Assembly (NCBI RefSeq): GCF_015477805.1
Contig: NZ_JADLQL010000001.1
Location: forward strand, 1,054,001 to 1,118,000
Direction: 5' to 3'
Length of the DNA: 64,000 nt
Source: Nocardia flavorosea
GTDB lineage: Bacteria; Actinomycetota; Actinomycetes; Mycobacteriales; Mycobacteriaceae
Below the pieces are notes generated by a model. That model was not told the origin of the DNA, did not search any database, and saw nothing but the letters and a program-made list of their open reading frames with translations. Positions 16,150 to 28,600 of the stretch are shown piece after piece (the stretch's first letter is position 1; each line of letters begins with the position of its first letter). A program made the position numbers and the translations under genes.

Positions 16150-17531
16150 TGAGTGAAATCGATATCCGGCCCGGCGTATCCGGTCAGCCGGACCACGACG
16201 ACTCCGGTACCGGCGCCGCCTCCACCGCACCGGGTGCGGATTCCGGTCAGCAGGTGGTAACGGTCGCGGGCCAGGACTGGGACGATGTCGCCGATGCGCT
16301 CCGTGGCGCCGGGGAAGAACGCATCGTCGTCAATATGGGGCCGCAGCATCCCTCCACGCACGGCGTGCTGCGGCTCATCCTCGAGATCGAGGGCGAAACC
16401 GTGGTGGAGGCCCGCTGCGGAATCGGCTACCTGCACACCGGGATCGAGAAGAACCTGGAGTTCCGCACCTGGGCGCAGGGCGTCACCTTCGTCACCCGAA
16501 TGGACTATCTGTCGCCGTTCTTCAACGAGACGGCCTTCTGCCTGGGCGTGGAACGGCTCCTCGGGATCACCGGCGATATTCCCGAGCGCGCCACCGTGAT
16601 CCGGGTTCTGCTCATGGAACTCAACCGCATCTCCTCACATCTGGTGGCGCTCGCCACGGGAGGTATGGAGCTCGGTGCGCTCACCCCGATGCTGTTCGGT
16701 TTCCGGGAAAGGGAACTGATTCTGGACGTCTTCGAGGCCATCACCGGCCTGCGGATGAATCACGCCTTCATCCGGCCCGGCGGCATCGCCCAGGACCTGC
16801 CCGACGACGGGGTCACGAAGGTGCGGGAACTGCTGGAGCTGATGCCGAAACGGCTCCGGGATATGGAGCATCTGCTCACCCACAATCCGATCTTCAAGGC
16901 CCGCACCGAAGGCATCGGCTATCTGGACCTCACCGGATGTATCGCCCTCGGTGTCACCGGCCCGGTGCTGCGGTCCACCGGACTCCCGCACGATCTGCGC
17001 AAGTCCGATCCCTATTGCGGATACGAGAACTACGAATTCGATATCCCCACCACCGATACCTGTGACTGCTACGGCCGCTACCTCATCCGGATCGAGGAGA
17101 TGAAGGAGTCGCTGAAGATCGTGGAGCAGTGTCTGGACCGGCTGCGTCCCGGGCCGGTGATGGTCTCGGACAAGAAGATCGCCTGGCCGGCGGATCTCAC
17201 CCTGGGCGAGGACGGCCTGGGCAACTCACCACGGCATATCGGCAAAATCATGGGCACCTCGATGGAGGGGCTCATCCACCATTTCAAACTCGTCACCGAG
17301 GGCATCCGGGTGCCACCGGGGCAGGTCTACGCCGCGGTGGAATCACCGCGCGGGGAACTGGGGGTGCATATGGTCAGCGACGGTGGTACCCGGCCCTATC
17401 GCGTGCATTATCGCGATCCATCCTTCACGAACCTGCAGGCCGTGGCCGCGATGTGTGAGGGCGGCATGGTCGCCGATGTGATCGCCGCCGTGGCCAGTAT
17501 CGATCCGGTGATGGGCGGGGTGGACCGATGA
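16149..17531 (+). CDS. nuoD: NADH-quinone oxidoreductase subunit D
   Basis: 460-aa 49-kDa-type subunit that forms the quinone-binding cavity with Nuo[15 protein letters not shown] near residue 62 carries the histidine that contacts the quinone head group, and the [16 protein letters not shown] block follows; the C-terminal [18 protein letters not shown] and [18 protein letters not shown] are characteristic. The N-terminal 50 residues (Asp/Ser/Ala-rich, positions up to about 16300) are a non-conserved extension. The start is fixed by TGATG overlap with nuoC, and the stop overlaps nuoE. Confidence 0.97.
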   Translation: MSEIDIRPGVSGQPDHDDSGTGAASTAPGADSGQQVVTVAGQDWDDVADALRGAGEERIVVNMGPQHPSTHGVLRLILEIEGETVVEARCGIGYLHTGIEKNLEFRTWAQGVTFVTRMDYLSPFFNETAFCLGVERLLGITGDIPERATVIRVLLMELNRISSHLVALATGGMELGALTPMLFGFRERELILDVFEAITGLRMNHAFIRPGGIAQDLPDDGVTKVRELLELMPKRLRDMEHLLTHNPIFKARTEGIGYLDLTGCIALGVTGPVLRSTGLPHDLRKSDPYCGYENYEFDIPTTDTCDCYGRYLIRIEEMKESLKIVEQCLDRLRPGPVMVSDKKIAWPADLTLGEDGLGNSPRHIGKIMGTSMEGLIHHFKLVTEGIRVPPGQVYAAVESPRGELGVHMVSDGGTRPYRVHYRDPSFTNLQAVAAMCEGGMVADVIAAVASIDPVMGGVDR

Positions 17532-18247
17532 CCGAGATCCTGCTGCGCCTGAGCACCCGGCCGCAACCCTATCCGGACGACGTCCGGGCCCGGCTCGAAC
17601 CGGATGCGAAGGAGATCATCGGCCGGTACCCGTATCCGCGTTCGGCGCTGCTTCCGCTACTGCACCTCGTGCAGTCGGAAGAAGGCTGTGTGAGCAGCAC
17701 CGGTATCGAATTCTGCGCCGAGTTGCTGGGCCTCACCGCCGCCGAGGTGACGGCGGTCGCGACCTTCTACTCCATGTACCGGCGCACTCCCACCGGTGAT
17801 TACCACGTCGGTGTCTGCACGAATACGCTGTGCGCGGTCCTCGGCGGCGACGCCATCCTCGCCGTACTGCGCGAGCATCTGGGTATCGCGCACGGGGAGA
17901 CCACCGATGACGGGAAGATCACCCTCGAACACATCGAATGCAACGCCGCCTGCGATTACGCGCCGGTCGTCATGGTGAACTGGGAATTCTTCGACAACCA
18001 GACACCCGAATCGGCGAAGACCCTGGTCGACGATCTCCGCGACGGTCAATCCGTCCGGCCGACCCGCGGGGCGCCGTTGTGTACCTTCCGCGAAACCGCA
18101 CGCGTACTGGCCGGATTCCCCGATCCCCGCCCCGGTGTGCTGGACGGCGAGCCGGGCGGTCCGACGCTGGCGGGTCTGGAGATCGCGCGCGAACAGGGAA
18201 TGCGTGCCCCGGAGGTCCCGGAGACCGGTGAGGACGGTGCCCGATGA
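17528..18247 (+). CDS. nuoE: NADH-quinone oxidoreductase subunit E
   Basis: 239-aa thioredoxin-like subunit binding the [2Fe-2S] cluster N1a through C97, C102 (GVCTNTLC), C138 and C142 ([11 protein letters not shown]). The helical N-terminal part (residues 10-85) ends in [12 protein letters not shown], the usual motif. The C-terminus is about 70 residues longer than in the enteric protein, as normal for actinobacteria. ATGA overlaps at both ends couple it to nuoD and nuoF. Confidence 0.96.
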   Translation: MTEILLRLSTRPQPYPDDVRARLEPDAKEIIGRYPYPRSALLPLLHLVQSEEGCVSSTGIEFCAELLGLTAAEVTAVATFYSMYRRTPTGDYHVGVCTNTLCAVLGGDAILAVLREHLGIAHGETTDDGKITLEHIECNAACDYAPVVMVNWEFFDNQTPESAKTLVDDLRDGQSVRPTRGAPLCTFRETARVLAGFPDPRPGVLDGEPGGPTLAGLEIAREQGMRAPEVPETGEDGAR

Positions 18248-19572
18248 CCTTGACACCGGTACTGAGCAGGTTGTGGAATCTGCCGAACTCCTGGACCCTC
18301 GACACCTACCGTGCGCATGGGGGGTATGAGGCGTTGCCGATCGCGTTCGGCATGACACCCGACGAAGTCATCGCCACGGTCAAGGACGCCGGGCTGCGCG
18401 GCCGTGGCGGAGCCGGTTTCCCCACCGGGATGAAATGGGGTTTCATCCCGCAGGGTCCCGAACCCGACGGTACGGTCAAACCGCACTACCTGGTGGTCAA
18501 TGCCGACGAATCCGAGCCCGGCACCTGCAAGGACATCCCCTTGATGCTCGCGGCCCCGCATTCGCTCGTCGAGGGGGTGATCGTCGCGGCCTACGCCATC
18601 CGCGCCGCGCATGCGTTCATCTACCTGCGCGGTGAAGTGGTCCCGGTGCTGCGCCGGTTGCAGGCGGCTGTCGCCGAGGCCTACGCGGCCGGATTGCTGG
18701 GCTCCGACATCCTGGGCTCGGGTTACGATCTCGAACTCACCGTGCATGCGGGGGCCGGCGCCTATATCTGTGGTGAGGAAACCGCTCTCCTGGATTCGCT
18801 GGAGGGCCGCCGCGGCCAGCCCCGGCTGCGGCCGCCGTTTCCCGCGGTCGCCGGGCTCTACGCCAGCCCGACGGTGGTCAACAATGTCGAATCCATCGCC
18901 AGCGTACCGCCGATTCTCCGCAACGGGCCGAGCTGGTTCCGGGCCATGGGCACCGAGAAATCGCCGGGTTTCACGCTGTACTCGCTCTCCGGGCATATCA
19001 CCCGGCCGGGCCAGTACGAGGCACCGCTCGGGGTGACCCTGCGAGAGCTGCTCGGATACGCGGGCGGGGTCCGGGCGGGCCATCGGCTGAAGTTCTGGAC
19101 ACCGGGCGGGTCCTCCACTCCCCTGTTCACCGCCGAACATCTCGACGTACCCCTGGACTACGAGAACGTGATGACGCACGGGTCGATGCTGGGCACCAAA
19201 GCGCTGCAGATCTTCGACGACACCACCTGTGTGGTCCGGGCCGTGCTGCGCTGGACGGAGTTCTACGCGCACGAATCGTGCGGTAAATGCACGCCGTGCC
19301 GGGAGGGCACCTATTGGCTGGTGCAGCTGCTCACCCGGCTCGAAGCGGGCCTCGGCACCTCGGCCGACCTGGACAAACTCCTGGATATCGCCGACAACAT
19401 CAACGGTAAATCGTTCTGCGCGCTCGGCGACGGCGCCGCCAGCCCGATCGTGTCCTCCATGAAGTACTTCCGCGACGAATACATCGCCCATCTGGAACGA
19501 GGCGGCTGCCCCTTCGACCCGGCACGCGCCACCGCCTGGGCCCCGACCGCGGCCGGAGAGGTAATCCGATGA
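18244..19572 (+). CDS. nuoF: NADH-quinone oxidoreductase subunit F
   Basis: 442-aa NADH dehydrogenase subunit with FMN and cluster N3. [13 protein letters not shown] is the NADH/FMN-binding loop, followed by [33 protein letters not shown] is the second FMN motif. The [4Fe-4S] ligands are C346, C349, C352 ([11 protein letters not shown]) and C392. It forms the entry point of electrons into the complex together with NuoE and NuoG. Starts and ends in ATGA overlaps with its neighbours. Confidence 0.97.
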   Translation: MTLTPVLSRLWNLPNSWTLDTYRAHGGYEALPIAFGMTPDEVIATVKDAGLRGRGGAGFPTGMKWGFIPQGPEPDGTVKPHYLVVNADESEPGTCKDIPLMLAAPHSLVEGVIVAAYAIRAAHAFIYLRGEVVPVLRRLQAAVAEAYAAGLLGSDILGSGYDLELTVHAGAGAYICGEETALLDSLEGRRGQPRLRPPFPAVAGLYASPTVVNNVESIASVPPILRNGPSWFRAMGTEKSPGFTLYSLSGHITRPGQYEAPLGVTLRELLGYAGGVRAGHRLKFWTPGGSSTPLFTAEHLDVPLDYENVMTHGSMLGTKALQIFDDTTCVVRAVLRWTEFYAHESCGKCTPCREGTYWLVQLLTRLEAGLGTSADLDKLLDIADNINGKSFCALGDGAASPIVSSMKYFRDEYIAHLERGGCPFDPARATAWAPTAAGEVIR

Positions 19573-22055
19573 CAGCTACCGTTCGTTCCGATTCCGCCGA
19601 TCTGCAGCCCGCCGACCTGGTCACCCTGACGATCGACGGCACCACGGTGAGTGTTCCGGCCGGGACACTGCTCATCCGGGCCGCCGAGCTGATCGGCGTC
19701 CAGATCCCGCGTTTCTGTGATCATCCGCTGCTGGCGCCCGTCGGCGCCTGCCGGCAATGCCTGGTGGAAGTGGAAGGTCAGCGCAAACCGGTGGCTTCCT
19801 GCACCATGGCGGTCGCCGAAGGCATGGTGGCCCGCACCCAGTTGAGTTCGGCGGCCGCGGCGAAGGCACAGCAGGGCGTGATGGAACTGCTGCTGATCAA
19901 CCACCCGCTGGATTGCCCGGTCTGCGATAAGGGCGGCGAATGCCCGCTGCAGAACCAGGCCATGTCCACCGGGCGCACCGAAACCCGGTTCGAAGGGGTC
20001 AAACGAACTTTTCCCAAACCGATTCCGCTGTCGAGCGCGGTACTGCTGGACCGAGAACGCTGTGTGCTGTGCGCGCGCTGCACCCGGTTCTCCCAGCAGA
20101 TCGCCGGAGATCCCTTCATCGAATTACTCGATCGCGGCGCACTCCAGCAGGTCGGCACCGCCGAGCACGAACCGCTCGACTCGTACTTCTCCGGGAACAC
20201 CGTGCAGATCTGCCCGGTCGGCGCGCTCACCGGGACCAGCTACCGGTTCCGGGCCCGTCCCTTCGACCTGGTGTCCAGCCCCAGTGTCTGCGAACACTGC
20301 GCCTCCGGCTGCGCCCAGCGCACCGATCACCGGCGCGGAAAGGTGATGCGCCGGCTGGCCGGTGACGACCCGCAGGTCAACGAGGAATGGAACTGCGACA
20401 AAGGCCGGTGGGCATTCGCCTACGCCACCGAACGGGACCGCATCACCACTCCGCTGCTGCGTGGTTCCGACGGCGAACTGGCACCCTGTTCGTGGCCGGA
20501 GGCACTGGCTGCCGCCGCACGTGGGCTGCGGGCCGGAGTGGGGAACGCGGCGGTGCTGCCGGGCGGGCGGGTCACCGAGGAGGAGGCTTACGCCTACGCG
20601 AAGTTCGCCCGGGTGGTGCTGGGCACCAACGATATCGATTTCCGGGCTCGCGCCCATTCCGCCGAGGAGGCCGAGTTCCTCGGCGCGTGGGTCGCCGGGC
20701 ACACCGACTCGGTCACCTACGACAGCCTGGCCACCGCACCGGTGGTTCTGCTCGCAGGTTTCGAGCCGGAAGAGGAGTCACCCATCGTCTACCTGCGGCT
20801 GCGCAAGCAGGCGCGTCTGCGGGCCTTGCCCATCTACTCGGTCGCCGCGTACGCCTCCCGCGGTCTGGAACGGATATCGGGCACGCTGGTTCCGACGGTC
20901 CCGGGCGCCGAAGCGCAAACTCTCGCCGCGCTCGGCGGAGCCGACGGACCGGCGTCGACCTCGGCTGTAGCGGAGCCCGTTTCGGCGAACCTGGCACAGT
21001 TGCTGCGCGAACCCGGCGCGGTGATCCTGGCCGGCGAACGGCTGGCCGCTGTCCCCGGGGCGCTGTCGGCGGCGATCCGGCTCGCCGCCGATACCGGCGC
21101 CGCACTCGCGTGGATACCACGCCGGGCCGGTGAGCGCGGCGCGGTGGAGGCGGGCGCCCTGCCGGGTCTGCTGCCGGGCGGTCGGCCCATCACCGACGCG
21201 CAGGCTCGCCGGCAAGTCTGCGCGGTATGGGGCATCGACGAACTTCCGATAACTCCGGGGCGCGATACGGGCACGGTCCTCGACGGCACCGGCCGCGTCG
21301 GCAGCCTCGTCATCGGCGGCGTCGAACTCGCCGATCTTCCCGAACCGGCCGCGGCCCGGGCGACGCTCGCACGGGCCGATTTCATCGTCTCCCTGGAGCA
21401 ACGGCACAGCGAGATCACCGCGTACGCCGACGTGGTGTTCCCGGTCGCGACAGCAATGGAGAAATCCGGTACCTACCGCACCTGGGAGGGTCGCCCGAGA
21501 CCGTTCACCGCGGCGCTCACCGACAGCACGGTGCGCCGGACCGCCGCCCCGCTCTCGGACCAGCGGGTATTGCACAGCCTCGCCGCGGAACTCGGTATCG
21601 CGCTGAGCCTGCCCGATACCGCCGCCGCTCGCGCCGAACTCGATCGGCTCTCCGGCTGGTCCGGGCCCACCGTCACCGCACCCGCGTATCCGCCCCGCCG
21701 GATGACCGACCCCGCGGCCGGAACCGCGATCCTGGCCGGCTGGCGAATGCTGCTCGATCGCGGGCGGCTACAGGACGGTGAGCCGAATCTCGCGGGGATC
21801 GCCCGGGCGCCGGTGGCCCGGATGTCGGCGGCCACCGCGGCGGAAACGGGAGTGGCCGAAGGTGATCCGGTCACGGTCGGCACCGAAAACGGTGCCGTCA
21901 CCCTCCCGCTGGTGGTCACCCCCATGCCCGACCGGGTGGTGTGGCTGCCGATGAATTCTCCCGGCTGCTCGGTCCACACCGATCTGGGCGCCGGACCGGG
22001 CAGCGTCGTCACCGTGCGGCGTGCCGAACCGACGGAGGTCTCCGATCATGACTGA
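19569..22055 (+). CDS. nuoG: NADH-quinone oxidoreductase subunit G
   Basis: 828-aa large subunit. In order: a [2Fe-2S] ferredoxin domain with C50, C61, C64, C78; the His-Cys3 cluster motif in [17 protein letters not shown]; the 4Cys motif around CVLCARC and CPVGALTG; then C241, C244, C248 and C276 (Cx2Cx3Cx27C), the ligands of the extra cluster N7 found in some bacterial complexes; and a degenerate molybdopterin-oxidoreductase domain up to the C-terminus. Cluster N7 is absent from mitochondrial complex I, so its conservation here is notable but typical for bacteria. Overlaps nuoF by ATGA and the next gene by 8 bases. Confidence 0.96.
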   Translation: MTATVRSDSADLQPADLVTLTIDGTTVSVPAGTLLIRAAELIGVQIPRFCDHPLLAPVGACRQCLVEVEGQRKPVASCTMAVAEGMVARTQLSSAAAAKAQQGVMELLLINHPLDCPVCDKGGECPLQNQAMSTGRTETRFEGVKRTFPKPIPLSSAVLLDRERCVLCARCTRFSQQIAGDPFIELLDRGALQQVGTAEHEPLDSYFSGNTVQICPVGALTGTSYRFRARPFDLVSSPSVCEHCASGCAQRTDHRRGKVMRRLAGDDPQVNEEWNCDKGRWAFAYATERDRITTPLLRGSDGELAPCSWPEALAAAARGLRAGVGNAAVLPGGRVTEEEAYAYAKFARVVLGTNDIDFRARAHSAEEAEFLGAWVAGHTDSVTYDSLATAPVVLLAGFEPEEESPIVYLRLRKQARLRALPIYSVAAYASRGLERISGTLVPTVPGAEAQTLAALGGADGPASTSAVAEPVSANLAQLLREPGAVILAGERLAAVPGALSAAIRLAADTGAALAWIPRRAGERGAVEAGALPGLLPGGRPITDAQARRQVCAVWGIDELPITPGRDTGTVLDGTGRVGSLVIGGVELADLPEPAAARATLARADFIVSLEQRHSEITAYADVVFPVATAMEKSGTYRTWEGRPRPFTAALTDSTVRRTAAPLSDQRVLHSLAAELGIALSLPDTAAARAELDRLSGWSGPTVTAPAYPPRRMTDPAAGTAILAGWRMLLDRGRLQDGEPNLAGIARAPVARMSAATAAETGVAEGDPVTVGTENGAVTLPLVVTPMPDRVVWLPMNSPGCSVHTDLGAGPGSVVTVRRAEPTEVSDHD

Positions 22056-23859
22056 CCTGTCCCTCTTCGGCCTCGACCCGCTGTGGCTGGTCGCCGCCAA
22101 AGCCGTCGCCGTTTTCGTCTTCCTGCTCTTGACCGTTCTGTTCGGGGTACTGGTGGAACGCAAGGTCGTCGCCTGGATGCAGATGCGGGTGGGGCCCAAC
22201 CGGGTCGGCCCCAAGGGCCTGCTGCAGAGCGCGGCCGACGGGGTGAAGATGGCGTTCAAGGAGGACATCGTCCCCGCGATCGTGGACAAGCCGATTTTCG
22301 TTCTCGCCCCGATCATCTCGGTGATCGCCGCGGTGATGGCGTTCGCGGTGATCCCGTTCGGGCCGGAGGTGTCGATCCTGGGGAACAACACTGCCCTGCA
22401 GCTCACCGACCTGCCGGTGGGTGTGCTCTACATCCTGGCGATCACCTCGATCGGGGTGTACGGAATCGTACTTGCCGGATGGGCCTCCGGGTCGACCTAT
22501 CCGCTGCTCGGCGGCCTGCGTTCCACCGCCCAGGTGATCTCCTACGAAATCGCTATGGCCCTGTGTTTCGCGGCCGTGTTCCTGCTCGGCGGCACCATGG
22601 CGACCTCGGGCATCATCGCCGCCCAGCAGCCCACCTGGTATGTGTTCCTGCTGCTGCCGTCGTTCCTGATCTATTGCATCTCGATGGTCGGCGAGACCAA
22701 CCGCGCGCCGTTCGATCTGCCCGAAGCCGAAGGCGAGCTCGTCGGCGGTTTCCACACCGAATACTCGTCGCTGAAGTTCGCGATGTTCATGCTCGCCGAG
22801 TATGTGAACATGGCGACAGTCTCCGCGCTGGCGACCACCATGTTCCTGGGCGGCTGGCGCGCTCCCTTCCCGATCAACCTCTGGGCGGGTGCGAATTCGG
22901 GCTGGTGGCCGCTGCTCTGGTTCACCGCCAAGGTGTGGATGTTCCTGTTCGTCTTCATCTGGTTGCGTGGCACCCTGCCGCGGCTGCGTTACGACCAGTT
23001 CATGAACCTCGGCTGGAAACTGCTGATCCCGACCTCGCTGGCGTGGGTGATGGTCGTAGCCACCGCCCGTGTCCTGGATCTGGAGGGTTATGCGGCGGCC
23101 ACACCGATCCTGGTGATCGCCGGTCTCCTGGTGACCGCGCTGTTGATCGGTGTGTTCCTGCGGGCCGGCCGTACTCCTGCCCCGGCTCCCGAATTCCCGC
23201 CGGACGACGATATCGCCGCACCCACCACGCAGCAATCGAGCGGTTCCGAGGTATTCCTCGGCTTCCCGACCCCGCCCCTCCCCGAGCGGACCTCCACCAT
23301 CAGCTCCTCGCCCGGGCTGTTCGAACCGCTGGCCGGTTTCGCGGTGACCGCCGCCACCATGTTCAAGAAGCCCAATACCGAGTTCTACCCCGAGGAAAAG
23401 GTACCTACCGCGCCGCGCTATCACGGCCGGCACCAGCTCAACCGGCACCCGGACGGGCTGGAGAAATGCATCGGCTGCGAACTGTGCGCCTGGGCCTGCC
23501 CGGCCGACGCGATCTACGTCGAGGGCGCCGACAACACCGAGGAGCAACGCTTCTCGCCCGGTGAACGCTACGGCCGCGTCTATCAGATCAACTATCTGCG
23601 CTGTATCGGATGCGGCCTGTGCATCGAGGCCTGCCCCACCCGGGCACTGACGATGACCAACGACTACGAGCTCACCGATGACAACCGGGCCGACCTCATC
23701 TACGAGAAGGATCAGCTGCTCGCGCCTCTGGGACCGGATATGCAGCCTCCACCGCACGCCATGCAGCCCGGCACCACCGAAGCCGACTACTACCTCGGCC
23801 GGGTGCACGGCGATACCGGACGACCCGTCGCCGGCGTGGCACAGGCAGGTACCCGATGA
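22048..23859 (+). CDS. nuoHI: Fused NADH-quinone oxidoreductase subunits H and I
   Basis: One open frame of 603 codons encodes NuoH joined to NuoI. Residues 1 to about 370 are the NuoH membrane subunit: [39 protein letters not shown] and [17 protein letters not shown] are all intact. A Pro/Ser/Thr-rich linker follows (about 370-415). From about 418 a complete NuoI begins ([18 protein letters not shown], then [18 protein letters not shown]) with both [4Fe-4S] motifs: C474, C477, C480, C484 and C519, C522, C525, C529. No stop codon occurs in the linker. ATG at 22048 overlaps the nuoG stop; the in-frame sequence before it lies inside nuoG. In M. tuberculosis the two are separate genes. The fusion tethers the quinone-channel membrane subunit to the N6a/N6b cluster subunit, which touch each other in the assembled enzyme. 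Confidence 0.95.
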   Translation: MTDLSLFGLDPLWLVAAKAVAVFVFLLLTVLFGVLVERKVVAWMQMRVGPNRVGPKGLLQSAADGVKMAFKEDIVPAIVDKPIFVLAPIISVIAAVMAFAVIPFGPEVSILGNNTALQLTDLPVGVLYILAITSIGVYGIVLAGWASGSTYPLLGGLRSTAQVISYEIAMALCFAAVFLLGGTMATSGIIAAQQPTWYVFLLLPSFLIYCISMVGETNRAPFDLPEAEGELVGGFHTEYSSLKFAMFMLAEYVNMATVSALATTMFLGGWRAPFPINLWAGANSGWWPLLWFTAKVWMFLFVFIWLRGTLPRLRYDQFMNLGWKLLIPTSLAWVMVVATARVLDLEGYAAATPILVIAGLLVTALLIGVFLRAGRTPAPAPEFPPDDDIAAPTTQQSSGSEVFLGFPTPPLPERTSTISSSPGLFEPLAGFAVTAATMFKKPNTEFYPEEKVPTAPRYHGRHQLNRHPDGLEKCIGCELCAWACPADAIYVEGADNTEEQRFSPGERYGRVYQINYLRCIGCGLCIEACPTRALTMTNDYELTDDNRADLIYEKDQLLAPLGPDMQPPPHAMQPGTTEADYYLGRVHGDTGRPVAGVAQAGTR

Positions 23860-24722
23860 GCCCCGCGACCACACTCTTGGCAGCCGCCCCCGTCACCGAG
23901 ACCGGAGCCGGTGAAGCCGTACAGTTCTGGATCCTGGCGCCGCTGGCGGTAGTCGGTGCGCTCGGTATGGTTTTCGCGGCCAAAGCCGTCCATTCGGCGA
24001 TCTGCCTGGCCGCCACCATGATCAGCCTCGCCGTTTTCTATATCGCCCAGGACGCGCTGTTCCTCGGTGTCGTCCAGATCGTCGTATATACCGGCGCCGT
24101 CATGATGCTGTTCCTGTTCGTGCTCATGCTGGTCGGTGTCGATTCCGCGGAATCCCTGCGGGAGACGCTGCGCGGACAGCGGATCGCCGCCGCGTTGGTG
24201 GGTATCGGCTTCGGGATTCTGCTGTGCACCGGGATCGCGCACGGTATCCGGCGTTCCGGTATCGCCTTCCCCGCATCCGGTTTCCCGGGGCAGGACGTGA
24301 TCGGCGCGCTCGCGGAGTTGATCTTCGTGCGTTATGTGTGGGCCTTCGAACTCACCGGAGCGCTGCTCATCGCCGCCACCATCGGCGCCATGCTGCTGGC
24401 GCACCGCGAACAGTTCAGCCCGAAACTCGGCCAGCGCGAACTGTCCCGGCGGCGGTTCCGCGATGCCGGCCACCGGCCGACACCGCTACCGACTCCCGGC
24501 GTCTACGCCCGGCACAATGCCGTCGACATCCCCGCCCGGCTCCCGGACGGCTCCTTCGAGGAACTGTCGGTCTCCACCATCCTGCGGCATCGCCGCGCCC
24601 GAGCGCTCACCGATGCGGCGGTCCTGTCCGTCGCCGCCGCGCCGCCCGGCACCGGGGATACCGCACCGCCCGGCACCGGACACTCCACCGCTCGCCCGGC
24701 CGATGAGGAAGGTAACCGGTGA
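23856..24722 (+). CDS. nuoJ: NADH-quinone oxidoreductase subunit J
   Basis: 288-aa membrane subunit with about five helices in the first 185 residues, including [25 protein letters not shown], whose pi-bulge region is the hallmark of helix 3. The C-terminal 100 residues are hydrophilic, Arg/Pro-rich, and include a GTG-type repeat ([17 protein letters not shown]); a shorter tail of this kind exists in mycobacterial NuoJ. ATG at 23856 overlaps the stop of nuoHI, and its own stop overlaps the GTG of nuoK. Confidence 0.94.
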   Translation: MSPATTLLAAAPVTETGAGEAVQFWILAPLAVVGALGMVFAAKAVHSAICLAATMISLAVFYIAQDALFLGVVQIVVYTGAVMMLFLFVLMLVGVDSAESLRETLRGQRIAAALVGIGFGILLCTGIAHGIRRSGIAFPASGFPGQDVIGALAELIFVRYVWAFELTGALLIAATIGAMLLAHREQFSPKLGQRELSRRRFRDAGHRPTPLPTPGVYARHNAVDIPARLPDGSFEELSVSTILRHRRARALTDAAVLSVAAAPPGTGDTAPPGTGHSTARPADEEGNR

Positions 24723-25018
24723 ACCCCGAGAACTATCTGTTCCTGTCCGCGCTGTTGTTCACGATCGGCGCCGCGGGAGTGTTGTTGCGGAGCAACGCCA
24801 TCATCGTGTTCATGTGCATCGAACTGATGCTCAACGCGGTCAATCTCGCGTTCGTGACCTTCGCCCGGATGCATGCGAACCTCGACGGCCAAGTCTTCGC
24901 GTTCTTCACGATGGTGGTCGCCGCGGCCGAGGTCGTGGTGGGACTGGCCATCATCGTCACCATTTTCCGCGCCCGCCGCTCGACCTCGGTCGACGACGCC
25001 AACCTGCTGAAGTTCTGA
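24719..25018 (+). CDS. nuoK: NADH-quinone oxidoreductase subunit K
   Basis: 99-aa membrane subunit with three helices. Conserved acidic residues lie in [18 protein letters not shown] and in [14 protein letters not shown], which form part of the proton path. GTG at 24719 overlaps the nuoJ stop (GTGA) after AGGAAGG. It is followed by a 76-base gap before nuoL, the only sizeable gap in the operon besides that after nuoA. Confidence 0.96.
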   Translation: MNPENYLFLSALLFTIGAAGVLLRSNAIIVFMCIELMLNAVNLAFVTFARMHANLDGQVFAFFTMVVAAAEVVVGLAIIVTIFRARRSTSVDDANLLKF

Positions 25019-25094
25019 CATGTTCGGGTCAAACGCGGAAGCGGCAGCGCAGTGTAACCACGCAGCGCTCCCGGACAGGTCGAAAGGACGCTAG

Positions 25095-26981
25095 ATGGAC
25101 ACCGCAACGCTGTGGCTGCTGCCCGCCCTGCCCCTCGCCGGCGCCGCCGTCCTGCTGCTCACCGGCCGCCGAGCCGATGCCTGGGGCCATCTGCTCGCGA
25201 CCTTCGCCGCGCTCGCCTCCTTCGCCGTCGCGATCGTGGCCTTCGTGGGCATGCTGGGCCGGGCCGATCCCGACCGCGCGGTGGCCGCGGACCTGTTCAG
25301 CTGGGTCCCCGTCGCCGGCCTACAGGTCGATTTCGGCCTGGCGCTGGATCAGTTGTCGATCTGTTTCGCGCTGCTCATCACCGGCGTCGGCTCGCTGATC
25401 CACATCTATTCGGTCGGATATATGAGTGACGACCCCGGCCGCCGCCGGTTCTTCGCCTATCTCAACCTCTTCCTCGCGGCCATGCTGCTGCTGGTGCTGG
25501 CGAACAACTATCTGGTGCTATACCTGGGCTGGGAGGGTGTCGGCCTGGCCTCGTATCTGCTGATCGGCTTCTGGTATCACAAGCCGACCGCGGCGACAGC
25601 GGCCAAGAAGGCGTTCGTGGTGAACCGGGTCGGTGATATGGGATTGGCGCTGGCCATGATGGTCATGTTCGCCACCTTCGGTTCGGTCGGTTTCGACGCC
25701 GTCTTCGGGTCCGCTTCCGCCGCAAGCGACGGCACGCTCACCGCGATCGGACTGCTCCTGCTGCTGGCCGCCTGTGGTAAGTCCGCGCAGGTGCCGTTGC
25801 AGTCCTGGCTCGGGGACGCAATGGAAGGCCCCACCCCGGTCTCGGCACTCATCCACGCCGCCACCATGGTCACCGCGGGGGTGTACCTGATCGCCCGCTC
25901 CAATCCGGTCTACAACCTCGCGCCCACCGCACAGGTTGCGGTCGTGCTGGTCGGGGCGGTGACTCTGCTCTTCGGCGCGATCATCGGCTGCGCCAAGGAC
26001 GACATCAAGAAGGCACTCGCCGCATCGACCATGAGCCAGATCGGCTATATGGTGCTGGCCGTCGGCCTCGGGCCGGCGGGCTACGCAGTGGCCATCATGC
26101 ATCTGCTGACCCACGGCTTCTTCAAGGCCGGCCTGTTCCTCGGCGCCGGGTCGGTGATGCACGCCATGGACGATGAAACCGATATGCGCCGCTACGGCGG
26201 ATTGCGTACGTTACTGCCGATCACCTATGTCACCTTCGGACTCGGATATCTCGCGATCATCGGCGTACCGCCGTTCGCCGGGTTCTTCTCCAAGGACCGC
26301 ATCATCGAGGCCGCGTTCGCCGCAGAGGGCGTCGCCGGGCCGATCCTGGGTACCGTCACCCTGATCGGCGCCGGGCTCACCGCCTTCTACATGACCCGGG
26401 TCATGCTGCTCACGTTCTTCGGTGAGCGCCGCTGGAAACCCGATAACCACCCGCACGAATCCCCCGGTGTGATGACCGGCCCGATGATCCTGCTGGCGCT
26501 CGGTTCCGTCGGTGCCGGTGCGGTATTCGTCTGGGGGTCGTCACTGCAGAACTGGCTGGCTCCGGTCGTCGGCGAGCACCACGGCGAGCCCGCACTGCCG
26601 GTACCCGTGATCACCGGGCTCGCGCTCGGGGTGGTCGCGATCGGCGTCGCGCTCGCCTACCGGCAGTACGGGCGCGCGAAGGTACCGGACACCGCGCCTG
26701 CGGCGGTCTCCGCTGTGACCGTGGCCGCTCGCCGTGACCTTTACGGGGATGCGGTCAACGAGGCGGCGTTCATGCGGCCCGGCCGGCATCTCACCCGGGC
26801 GCTGGTTTTCCTCGACAACCGCGGTATCGACGGACTCGTCAACGGTTGCGCCGCCCTCATCGGCGGTTTGTCCGCGCGGGCACGCCGAGTCCAGACCGGA
26901 TTCGTCCGTTCGTACGCCCTGTCCATGTTCACCGGCGCGGCCCTGGTGGCCGCCGCCCTGCTGGCCGTGAGGATCTGGTGA
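25095..26981 (+). CDS. nuoL: NADH-quinone oxidoreductase subunit L
   Basis: 628-aa antiporter-like proton-pumping subunit. The core blocks [43 protein letters not shown] and [21 protein letters not shown] hold the conserved Glu, Lys and His of the channel. The final hydrophobic stretch (AALLAVRIW) ends the long lateral-helix region. The ATG at 25095 has GAAAGGACG before it. Its stop overlaps the GTG of nuoM. Confidence 0.97.
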   Translation: MDTATLWLLPALPLAGAAVLLLTGRRADAWGHLLATFAALASFAVAIVAFVGMLGRADPDRAVAADLFSWVPVAGLQVDFGLALDQLSICFALLITGVGSLIHIYSVGYMSDDPGRRRFFAYLNLFLAAMLLLVLANNYLVLYLGWEGVGLASYLLIGFWYHKPTAATAAKKAFVVNRVGDMGLALAMMVMFATFGSVGFDAVFGSASAASDGTLTAIGLLLLLAACGKSAQVPLQSWLGDAMEGPTPVSALIHAATMVTAGVYLIARSNPVYNLAPTAQVAVVLVGAVTLLFGAIIGCAKDDIKKALAASTMSQIGYMVLAVGLGPAGYAVAIMHLLTHGFFKAGLFLGAGSVMHAMDDETDMRRYGGLRTLLPITYVTFGLGYLAIIGVPPFAGFFSKDRIIEAAFAAEGVAGPILGTVTLIGAGLTAFYMTRVMLLTFFGERRWKPDNHPHESPGVMTGPMILLALGSVGAGAVFVWGSSLQNWLAPVVGEHHGEPALPVPVITGLALGVVAIGVALAYRQYGRAKVPDTAPAAVSAVTVAARRDLYGDAVNEAAFMRPGRHLTRALVFLDNRGIDGLVNGCAALIGGLSARARRVQTGFVRSYALSMFTGAALVAAALLAVRIW

Positions 26982-28600
26982 GCGCCGTGCCCTGGTTGAC
27001 CGTGCTCTGGCTGCTTCCCGTGGTGGGTGCGGCTGTTGTACTCCTGCTGCCCGCCGCCCGGCGGAATGCAGCCCGCTGGACCGGCCTGTCGTTCGCGGTG
27101 GCGACCCTGGCCGTGGCGCTCGCCGTCGCCATGGCCTTCCAGCCGGGCGGCGAACAGTTCCAGTTCGTCGAATCCCACACCTGGATACCGGCATTCGGTG
27201 CGGGCTACACCCTGGGCGTCGACGGAATCGCGCTGGTGCTCACGCTGCTCACCGCCGGGCTGGTGCCGCTGCTGATCGTCGCGGGCTGGCACGACGACCG
27301 CGAGGTCGGGTCCGGGCGGCGCGCGGCGCATATCTATATCGCCCTCACCCTGCTGGTCGAGGGGATGGTGCTGGTTTCCTTCCTGGCCCTCGACATCCTG
27401 CTGTTCTATGTGTTCTTCGAGGCCATGCTCATTCCGATGTATTTCCTCATCGGCGGGTTCGGACCACGCACCGACAGCGCGGCCGTCCGGCAGCAGCGCT
27501 CACGGGCCGCGGTGAAATTCCTGCTGTACAACCTGCTCGGCGGGTTGATCATGCTGGCGGCGGTGATCGGTCTGTACGTGCTCACCGTCCAACAGGATCT
27601 CGGTGCCGACGGGGCGGGCACGTTCGATCTGCGCGCGGTGGTGGCGGCGGCGAACGCCGGCGATCTCGGCGCGGGCCCGGCCGTGCTCAATGCCCTGTTC
27701 CTGGGGTTCATGTTCGCGTTCGCGGTGAAAGCGCCGCTGTGGCCGCTGCACACCTGGCTGCCGGATGCCGCGGTCTCCGCGACACCGGCCAGCGCGGTGC
27801 TGATGATGGCCGTGGTGGACAAGGTCGGCACCTTCGGCATGCTGCGCTACTGTCTGCTGTTGTTCCCGGCCGCCTCGGATACGTACGCGCCCTTGGTGAT
27901 CGCCCTGGCCGTGATCGGCATCCTCTACGGTGCGCTGCTTGCGATCGGGCAGACCGATGTGATGCGACTGATCGCCTACACCTCGATCTCGCATTTCGGT
28001 TTCATCGTGCTCGGTATCTTCGCCATGACCAGCCAGAGCCAGACCGGCGCGACCCTGTACATGGTGAACCACGGCATATCCACCGCGGCGCTGTTCCTCG
28101 TGGCCGGCTTCCTGGTGTCCCGCCGGGGCAGTCGGCTCATCGCCGATTACGGCGGAGTACAGAAGGTGGCTCCGGTCCTGGCCGGCACGTTCTTCATCGC
28201 CGGACTGGCCACGCTGTCGCTACCGGGCCTGGCGCCGTTCGTCAGTGAGTTCCTCGTGCTCATCGGCACATTCAGCCGCTACCAGGTGGCCGCGATCCTA
28301 GCCACGGGAGCCCTGGTGCTGGCCGCGATCTACGTGCTGTGGCTCTACCAGCGGATGATGACGGGGCCGGTGACCGAGGGCAACGAGGGCATCCGCGACC
28401 TGGTACCTCGGGAACTGGTCGTGGTGGTTCCGCTGGTCGGTGCTCTGATCTTCCTCGGGGTGTATCCGAAACCGGTGCTCGATTTCATCGATCCCGCTGT
28501 GCACCAGACCCTCACCACCATCGGCAGTGTCGATCCCCCACCGCCGGTCCCGGTACAACCGGAGGCGGCGAATACCGGAGGTGTGCCCCATGAGCGCTGA
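26978..28600 (+). CDS. nuoM: NADH-quinone oxidoreductase subunit M
   Basis: 540-aa antiporter-like subunit. Marks: [16 protein letters not shown] with the conserved glutamate, [32 protein letters not shown] split over one helix-loop region, and [18 protein letters not shown] at 26978 is chosen because it overlaps the nuoL stop and directly precedes the first membrane helix ([19 protein letters not shown]). The 3' end overlaps nuoN by 11 bases. Confidence 0.96.
   Translation: MSAVPWLTVLWLLPVVGAAVVLLLPAARRNAARWTGLSFAVATLAVALAVAMAFQPGGEQFQFVESHTWIPAFGAGYTLGVDGIALVLTLLTAGLVPLLIVAGWHDDREVGSGRRAAHIYIALTLLVEGMVLVSFLALDILLFYVFFEAMLIPMYFLIGGFGPRTDSAAVRQQRSRAAVKFLLYNLLGGLIMLAAVIGLYVLTVQQDLGADGAGTFDLRAVVAAANAGDLGAGPAVLNALFLGFMFAFAVKAPLWPLHTWLPDAAVSATPASAVLMMAVVDKVGTFGMLRYCLLLFPAASDTYAPLVIALAVIGILYGALLAIGQTDVMRLIAYTSISHFGFIVLGIFAMTSQSQTGATLYMVNHGISTAALFLVAGFLVSRRGSRLIADYGGVQKVAPVLAGTFFIAGLATLSLPGLAPFVSEFLVLIGTFSRYQVAAILATGALVLAAIYVLWLYQRMMTGPVTEGNEGIRDLVPRELVVVVPLVGALIFLGVYPKPVLDFIDPAVHQTLTTIGSVDPPPPVPVQPEAANTGGVPHER

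Noticed and set aside
22009..23874. 621-codon minus-strand frame opposite nuoHI
   Set aside because: Shadow of a highly conserved gene; translation is low-complexity Gly/Glu/His/Arg without any motif.
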